Assembly (NCBI GenBank): GCA_934045905.1
Contig: OW203762.1
Location: forward strand, 4,030,001-4,094,000
Length of the DNA: 64,000 bases
Origin: Leuctra nigra
Lineage: Eukaryota; Arthropoda; Insecta; Plecoptera; Leuctridae
Direction: 5' to 3'
Both the position numbers and the translations under genes were made by a program. Positions within the stretch are counted from its first letter, which is position 1. Every line of letters begins with the position of its first letter. The notes beneath the pieces were generated by a model. The model did no database searches and was not told where the DNA came from. It saw only the letters and a program-made list of their open reading frames with translations. Positions 59,095 to 64,000 of the stretch are shown one piece after another.

Positions 59095-59321
59095 ATTTAA
59101 ATGAGTAGTAAGTCACAAATATTTTGAACAGAACCACTGGTATTGTCAAATATAAAATAAAAAGAGTCTGCAATATTTCGTCGATGCGTTCGATCGACTT
59201 TGTCAAGCAAGACTGACGAAATCCGTTACCACTGCTGCCTTCTCTGCCGTCAGCCCCCCACCATGAGACCCGATGACTCACGCGAGAAGCCGACATACCA
59301 TGACCATATATGGCCTGCCGT

Positions 59322-60938
59322 CTACCCAACCGATTTTCGCACCGAATTGAATTTAGACTTCACCACTGGACGAAGCATAGCCACCCATACGTCATCAAAA
59401 TGACACGATGACTGACTTATAACTTCGTCCACACATGTAATGAATGCTGACTCAATAAATTTTCTTTTCTTAGCGTTACTTTCCTTATATATTTCTATAG
59501 CAGAATCCCAATCAAAAGTATGCATGTTAGTCCACGCATGTTCAGCTACTAAAGATGTAGAAATTTTATGATTTTTTACGTTATCTCGATGTTCTTTAAT
59601 ACGTATGTCAAGTGGCCTCCCTGTTTCACCTATATACACTTCCTGACACTGACATGGGAGCGCATAAACAATTTCCTTGGAATTCTGCTGAAGATCAACC
59701 GGTTTAGTTTGACAGAGAAGACTTCTAAGAGTGTTAGGAGATTTAAAAACTGTTCTAATATTAAATGATCCAAGAATTCTACGAACTTTTTCCGAAAAAT
59801 TTGGAACGTAGTCCAAACAAATAGTTCTCAATGGTTTTTCCAAACGAATATTCGAACGCTCCGTCTCCTCCTTCCTATTCAAGATTTTATCTAACATACG
59901 CACAGGGTAACCGTTTGCCACAAAGGATTTAAAAAGATGATCTTTCTCCGCCGCTAATACCTCCGCATCGCCAGACAACGACTTAGCTCTGGACCACAAA
60001 CACTCAACAATTCCCCTTTTGACATGAGCCGGGTGATTAGAATCAAAACTCAAATATTGATCCGTATGTGTAGGTTTTCTGTACACCGAAGTAATCACCC
60101 TCCCTCCCTTCTTCCTAATTAACACATCCAAAAAAGGCAAAGCATCATCCTCCTCCATCTCCACAGTAAATTTAATATTTTTATGAAAAGAATTTAATTC
60201 CAGCAGCAACTCATCAAGATGTTCAATATGCTCCTGTGGAATAATGGCTAATATGTCATCAACATATCGCTTCCACATTACAGGTTTACACACACTGCTT
60301 TCCAAAACCCGCTCTTCCAAATCCGACATAAAAATATTAGATAATAATGGTGACAAACAGCTACCCATAGCCAAACCATCTAACTGAAGAAAGAATTCAT
60401 CCCCCAGTCTAAAATAACTAGACGACAGACAAAGGCTCAAAAGTTCCATTATGCCGTCAACTGGGATGTCAGTCCTGTCAGCCAATGAAAGATCATTTCC
60501 CAGCATCCGCTTGACCAATACTAAAGTGTCTGCCACAGGAACACTAGGAAACAAGTTAACCACATCAAAGCTAACAAGTTTGTCCTCCCCAGCTACCTGG
60601 ACCCCACTTAACAGCTCAACCAAATCTTTAGAGTTTTTAACAAATGAATTTGCACCATTGCCCAAAGGCTTTAAAATCTCCAATAGATGCTTAGATAATG
60701 CTGCACACGGAGAAAACCTTGAGCTTACTATGGGTCTCAACGGTATACCAGGCTTGTGTATCTTTGGCAAGCCATAAATATGTGGTGGCTTTGAATAATG
60801 AGGAGTCAAAGAGGAACGAACATGAGACTCAATATGTTTATCCAAACTCTTCAAAGTTCTATAAACTTTACCTTCTACAGAAGTGGTAGGATTTTTATCC
60901 AGTTTTTTATAGTTATCTGAAGCAACAATTTCATTCAT
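59322..60938 (-). CDS. Penelope-like RT/GIY-YIG polyprotein, left copy
   Basis: A 538-residue retroelement protein. N-terminal RT region: IYGLPKIHKPG (54-64) and RPIVS (68-72). Motif A SFDVVNLFPSV (123-133), motif B GLAMGSCLSPLLSN (188-201), motif C YVDDI (225-229) with the catalytic Asp pair, LPFLDVLI (267-274) and YRKPTHTDQYL (286-296), all characteristic of Penelope-like RT. C-terminal GIY-YIG endonuclease: IVYALPC (423-429), VYIGETGRPLDIRIKEH (434-450) with its conserved Arg, and a Glu in FIESAF (494-499). The reading frame is open back to the centre of the palindrome through DYESK, and full-length relatives have a longer N-terminal region, so the listed ATG is an internal Met of a 5'-truncated gene. 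The predicted catalytic domains are intact. Residue 247 is Glu here and Asp in the partner. Confidence 0.93.
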   Translation of the reverse strand: MNEIVASDNYKKLDKNPTTSVEGKVYRTLKSLDKHIESHVRSSLTPHYSKPPHIYGLPKIHKPGIPLRPIVSSRFSPCAALSKHLLEILKPLGNGANSFVKNSKDLVELLSGVQVAGEDKLVSFDVVNLFPSVPVADTLVLVKRMLGNDLSLADRTDIPVDGIMELLSLCLSSSYFRLGDEFFLQLDGLAMGSCLSPLLSNIFMSDLEERVLESSVCKPVMWKRYVDDILAIIPQEHIEHLDELLLELNSFHKNIKFTVEMEEDDALPFLDVLIRKKGGRVITSVYRKPTHTDQYLSFDSNHPAHVKRGIVECLWSRAKSLSGDAEVLAAEKDHLFKSFVANGYPVRMLDKILNRKEETERSNIRLEKPLRTICLDYVPNFSEKVRRILGSFNIRTVFKSPNTLRSLLCQTKPVDLQQNSKEIVYALPCQCQEVYIGETGRPLDIRIKEHRDNVKNHKISTSLVAEHAWTNMHTFDWDSAIEIYKESNAKKRKFIESAFITCVDEVISQSSCHFDDVWVAMLRPVVKSKFNSVRKSVG

Positions 60939-60992
60939 TTTAGATTCGTAATCACACGTGTTTAGTTAAACACGTGTGATTACGAATCTAAA

Positions 60993-62609
60993 ATGAATGA
61001 AATTGTTGCTTCAGATAACTATAAAAAACTGGATAAAAATCCTACCACTTCTGTAGAAGGTAAAGTTTATAGAACTTTGAAGAGTTTGGATAAACATATT
61101 GAGTCTCATGTTCGTTCCTCTTTGACTCCTCATTATTCAAAGCCACCACATATTTATGGCTTGCCAAAGATACACAAGCCTGGTATACCGTTGAGACCCA
61201 TAGTAAGCTCAAGGTTTTCTCCGTGTGCAGCATTATCTAAGCATCTATTGGAGATTTTAAAGCCTTTGGGCAATGGTGCAAATTCATTTGTTAAAAACTC
61301 TAAAGATTTGGTTGAGCTGTTAAGTGGGGTCCAGGTAGCTGGGGAGGACAAACTTGTTAGCTTTGATGTGGTTAACTTGTTTCCTAGTGTTCCTGTGGCA
61401 GACACTTTAGTATTGGTCAAGCGGATGCTGGGAAATGATCTTTCATTGGCTGACAGGACTGACATCCCAGTTGACGGCATAATGGAACTTTTGAGCCTTT
61501 GTCTGTCGTCTAGTTATTTTAGACTGGGGGATGAATTCTTTCTTCAGTTAGATGGTTTGGCTATGGGTAGCTGTTTGTCACCATTATTATCTAATATTTT
61601 TATGTCGGATTTGGAAGAGCGGGTTTTGGAAAGCAGTGTGTGTAAACCTGTAATGTGGAAGCGATATGTTGATGACATATTAGCCATTATTCCACAGGAG
61701 CATATTGAACATCTTGATGAGTTGCTGCTGGATTTAAATTCTTTTCATAAAAATATTAAATTTACTGTGGAGATGGAGGAGGATGATGCTTTGCCTTTTT
61801 TGGATGTGTTAATTAGGAAGAAGGGAGGGAGGGTGATTACTTCGGTGTACAGAAAACCTACACATACGGATCAATATTTGAGTTTTGATTCTAATCACCC
61901 GGCTCATGTCAAAAGGGGAATTGTTGAGTGTTTGTGGTCCAGAGCTAAGTCGTTGTCTGGCGATGCGGAGGTATTAGCGGCGGAGAAAGATCATCTTTTT
62001 AAATCCTTTGTGGCAAACGGTTACCCTGTGCGTATGTTAGATAAAATCTTGAATAGGAAGGAGGAGACGGAGCGTTCGAATATTCGTTTGGAAAAACCAT
62101 TGAGAACTATTTGTTTGGACTACGTTCCAAATTTTTCGGAAAAAGTTCGTAGAATTCTTGGATCATTTAATATTAGAACAGTTTTTAAATCTCCTAACAC
62201 TCTTAGAAGTCTTCTCTGTCAAACTAAACCGGTTGATCTTCAGCAGAATTCCAAGGAAATTGTTTATGCGCTCCCATGTCAGTGTCAGGAAGTGTATATA
62301 GGTGAAACAGGGAGGCCACTTGACATACGTATTAAAGAACATCGAGATAACGTAAAAAATCATAAAATTTCTACATCTTTAGTAGCTGAACATGCGTGGA
62401 CTAACATGCATACTTTTGATTGGGATTCTGCTATAGAAATATATAAGGAAAGTAACGCTAAGAAAAGAAAATTTATTGAGTCAGCATTCATTACATGTGT
62501 GGACGAAGTTATAAGTCAGTCATCGTGTCATTTTGATGACGTATGGGTGGCTATGCTTCGTCCAGTGGTGAAGTCTAAATTCAATTCGGTGCGAAAATCG
62601 GTTGGGTAG
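60993..62609 (+). CDS. Penelope-like RT/GIY-YIG polyprotein, right copy
   Basis: The mirror copy of the gene at 59322-60938, also 538 residues, identical except Asp at position 247 (codon GAT at 61731-61733 against GAA). It has the same RT motifs (SFDVVNLFPSV, GLAMGSCLSPLLSN, YVDDI) and the same GIY-YIG endonuclease residues. RT with a GIY-YIG nuclease would nick the target and prime reverse transcription of the element RNA. The upstream part of the frame (LNTCDYESK before the ATG) is cut at the palindrome centre, so the N-terminal domain of full-length elements is missing. It is divergently oriented to its twin with 54 bp between the two ATG codons, leaving no room for an ordinary promoter. 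Confidence 0.94.
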   Translation: MNEIVASDNYKKLDKNPTTSVEGKVYRTLKSLDKHIESHVRSSLTPHYSKPPHIYGLPKIHKPGIPLRPIVSSRFSPCAALSKHLLEILKPLGNGANSFVKNSKDLVELLSGVQVAGEDKLVSFDVVNLFPSVPVADTLVLVKRMLGNDLSLADRTDIPVDGIMELLSLCLSSSYFRLGDEFFLQLDGLAMGSCLSPLLSNIFMSDLEERVLESSVCKPVMWKRYVDDILAIIPQEHIEHLDELLLDLNSFHKNIKFTVEMEEDDALPFLDVLIRKKGGRVITSVYRKPTHTDQYLSFDSNHPAHVKRGIVECLWSRAKSLSGDAEVLAAEKDHLFKSFVANGYPVRMLDKILNRKEETERSNIRLEKPLRTICLDYVPNFSEKVRRILGSFNIRTVFKSPNTLRSLLCQTKPVDLQQNSKEIVYALPCQCQEVYIGETGRPLDIRIKEHRDNVKNHKISTSLVAEHAWTNMHTFDWDSAIEIYKESNAKKRKFIESAFITCVDEVISQSSCHFDDVWVAMLRPVVKSKFNSVRKSVG

Positions 62610-62717
62610 ACGGCAGGCCATATATGGTCATGGTATGTCGGCTTCTCGCGTGAGTCATCGGGTCTCATGGTGGGGGGCTGACGGCAGAGAAGGCAGCAGT
62701 GGTAACGGATTTCGTCA

Positions 62718-62767
62718 GTCTTGCTTGACAAAGTCGATCGAACGCATCGACGAAATATTGCAGACTC
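62718..62767 (+). ncRNA. Degenerate hammerhead-like fold in the Penelope 3' region
   Basis: The stem GTCGAT/ATCGAC (62733-62738 with 62746-62751, loop CGAACGC) is preceded by TTGACAAA and followed by GAAA (62752-62755). The flanks AGTCTTGC and GCAGACT can pair. The order CUGAnGA - stem II - GAAA is that of a hammerhead ribozyme, a motif known in Penelope-like retroelements. Here the first core box departs at C3 and G8, so activity is doubtful. The mirrored copy lies at 59164-59213 on the minus strand. Confidence 0.3.
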
Positions 62768-62876
62768 TTTTTATTTTATATTTGACAATACCAGTGGTTC
62801 TGTTCAAAATATTTGTGACTTACTAGTTGGTTCCTGGTATATTATCTTCTTCTTTCTTTTATTAATTTAAATGAGT

Positions 62877-64000
62877 GTCAATGAGTTTGACTTGAGCGAC
62901 ATTAGCGTAGTATTAAACTTTGAGTGAATGAACTTTCTCCTGGACAATTCCTAGATTGTTGGTTGCAACGAACTTCCAGTTCCCAAGAGAATTGCGTCTT
63001 CACGAATCAATTGGGCTCCAGTCTTGAGCAAATGTTTGTGAGTTACTGAAAACCCAACTAATGAGTGAATAGCAAAGCTTCAGCTCGGAGTAAATACCAT
63101 CATTTTGATATGAATTTGATTACAGACAATCCAACTCTCCATTCATTCTTTCAAATGAACGATGATGTAAAATATGTTCCTTAACATGGACTTATAAACA
63201 AGACTGTACTTTGACCGAAATTGGAAAGTCAATTTACAACTTGCGTGTAAGTTCTTTGGCTTCGCAGCCAGACTCAACTTTGGCAGACTTACGTCGGAAT
63301 CTTCTGAACTTTAACTTTCCTAACTGAAAGTCTTCTTCAAACTAACTTTTTACTCAGTCTGAATTATCAATAGGTTTCTATTTCGGTGGAACTTGAAGTG
63401 ACATGATTATGTTTCCAACACCCAATGAGGTACATTCTAAACCTACTTCGACGATGTGCAACTAAAGTCCATGTTATAATCTTTCTAGAGTTCATTCCCT
63501 CCGAGATTAATTCGAAACTTTAGCGATAGTTGGCATTAACTTTTGTTAAGAGATTGGCAAACCTGCGTATTGGCATTGAATTATGATCTAATGATCATTT
63601 TAAAATACTTATTTCATCCAATTTATATTAATTCATTTAGCTTTGGAGTGCCATTAAATTATTTGTTTTAAAAAAGTGTTTAAGTAGTAATTAAATTCAT
63701 CGTCAATTTAATTTCATTATTAGAGATATTTTATCGTATTTGAATTCATATTTTTGAAATTGTAACTTGATTTGAAAGTTACTAGCTTGCTGTAGTTCTT
63801 TGTTAACTCAGAGAATAAACTCTTAACCCTGTACGTTTGCATCGACAGCTCAGTCTCCATGACAACGCATCTCTCCTCTCTCTGCGAGCATGCGTACTGG
63901 CTCGCTCTGATCACTGCTGCGTGGTAAACTCTGGTAATTTAGAACTAATGACTTCTTTATTACGACGCTTGCGCCATCAATTCACTCTCAATCACTGTAT
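62877..64000. other. No recognised gene
   Basis: AT-rich sequence after the Penelope pair. Several TTCC/ACTTTG-rich stretches at 62930-63500 look weakly repetitive (for example GTAAGTTCTTTGG near 63248). The short minus-strand frame at 63720-63914 has no support. Confidence 0.4.

Larger units (their letters stand above)
59107..62864. mobile_element. Head-to-head pair of 5'-truncated Penelope-like elements
   Basis: Two arms of 1859 bp, 59106-60964 (minus) and 60967-62825 (plus), mirror each other around a 2-bp spacer (GT at 60965-60966). I found one difference in the coding part (60198 versus 61733). The arms stop at the same element boundary on both sides. A 39-bp tail, starting GTTGGTTCCTGG, follows the right arm only. 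ATTTAAATGAGT is duplicated at 59095-59106 and 62865-62876, bracketing the whole palindrome plus tail. Each arm carries one 538-codon RT/GIY-YIG frame and about 215 bp of 3' sequence. Penelope-like elements are known for 5' truncation, inverted partial copies and irregular target duplications. Confidence 0.93.

Noticed and set aside
60451..60777. Plus-strand 108-codon frame and its mirror at 61154-61480
   Set aside because: Antisense shadows of the Penelope-like RT gene in both arms.
59107..62864. Palindrome as a pure sequencing or assembly artefact
   Set aside because: A missed-adapter or fold-back artefact would extend into the flanks. Here the arms stop at one element boundary, a one-sided tail follows, and a 12-bp duplication brackets the unit. 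Read-level confirmation is still desirable.

Overview
This is a eukaryotic, almost certainly arthropod (insect-like), nuclear genome window: AT-rich, dominated by transposable elements and tandem repeats, with no prokaryotic gene organisation. Evidence for the kingdom is two Penelope-like retroelement genes with a GIY-YIG domain, a decayed Jockey-type LINE, a tRNA-derived SINE of a type common in insects, Helitron-like, hAT-like and palindromic MITE insertions, and intron-type splice signals. I cannot name the species; a hemipteran is only a guess.

Layout. 1-7.5 kb: a possible GC-rich exon, nested hAT-like remnants (1.29-3.08 kb), a foldback-like composite with a 37-bp minisatellite (3.4-6.3 kb), a palindromic element with a Harbinger-type MITE in its centre (6.3-6.7 kb) and a possible short terminal exon (7.39-7.51 kb). 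9.5-20.4 kb: a very degenerate long-period repeat field interrupted by a MITE with a recognisable empty site and by a Helitron-like copy. 21.8-22.3 kb: a MITE. 22.86-23.17 kb: a broken coiled-coil ORF on the minus strand, directly next to a 12.6-kb satellite of about 109 copies of a 116-bp monomer (23.2-35.8 kb). 35.8-37.0 kb: a dispersed repeat and a Helitron-like 3' end. 37.52-37.66 kb: the best host coding exon (48 codons, clean splice sites). 39.1-41.3 kb: a terminal-inverted-repeat element carrying a 62-bp minisatellite. 41.7-52.5 kb: a dense pile of insertions, including a Helitron-like copy split by a 5'-truncated LINE that is itself split by a 356-bp MITE. 53.8-58.2 kb: more MITEs and a 70-bp minisatellite. 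59.1-62.9 kb: two nearly identical 5'-truncated Penelope-like elements fused head to head as a 3.7-kb palindrome. 62.9-64 kb: nothing recognised.

The only long intact coding sequences are the two 538-aa Penelope-like RT/GIY-YIG proteins, which differ by one residue. Host coding content is limited to a few exon candidates on the plus strand (500-796, 7387-7505, 37521-37664, 43009-43074). They could be exons of genes with very large, repeat-filled introns, but nothing here proves that they are linked. The strongest observations are the palindromic Penelope pair with a 12-bp target-site duplication and a 39-bp one-sided tail, the three-level nested insertion at 44.5-48.5 kb, and the satellite that abuts a retroelement-like ORF in matching orientation.
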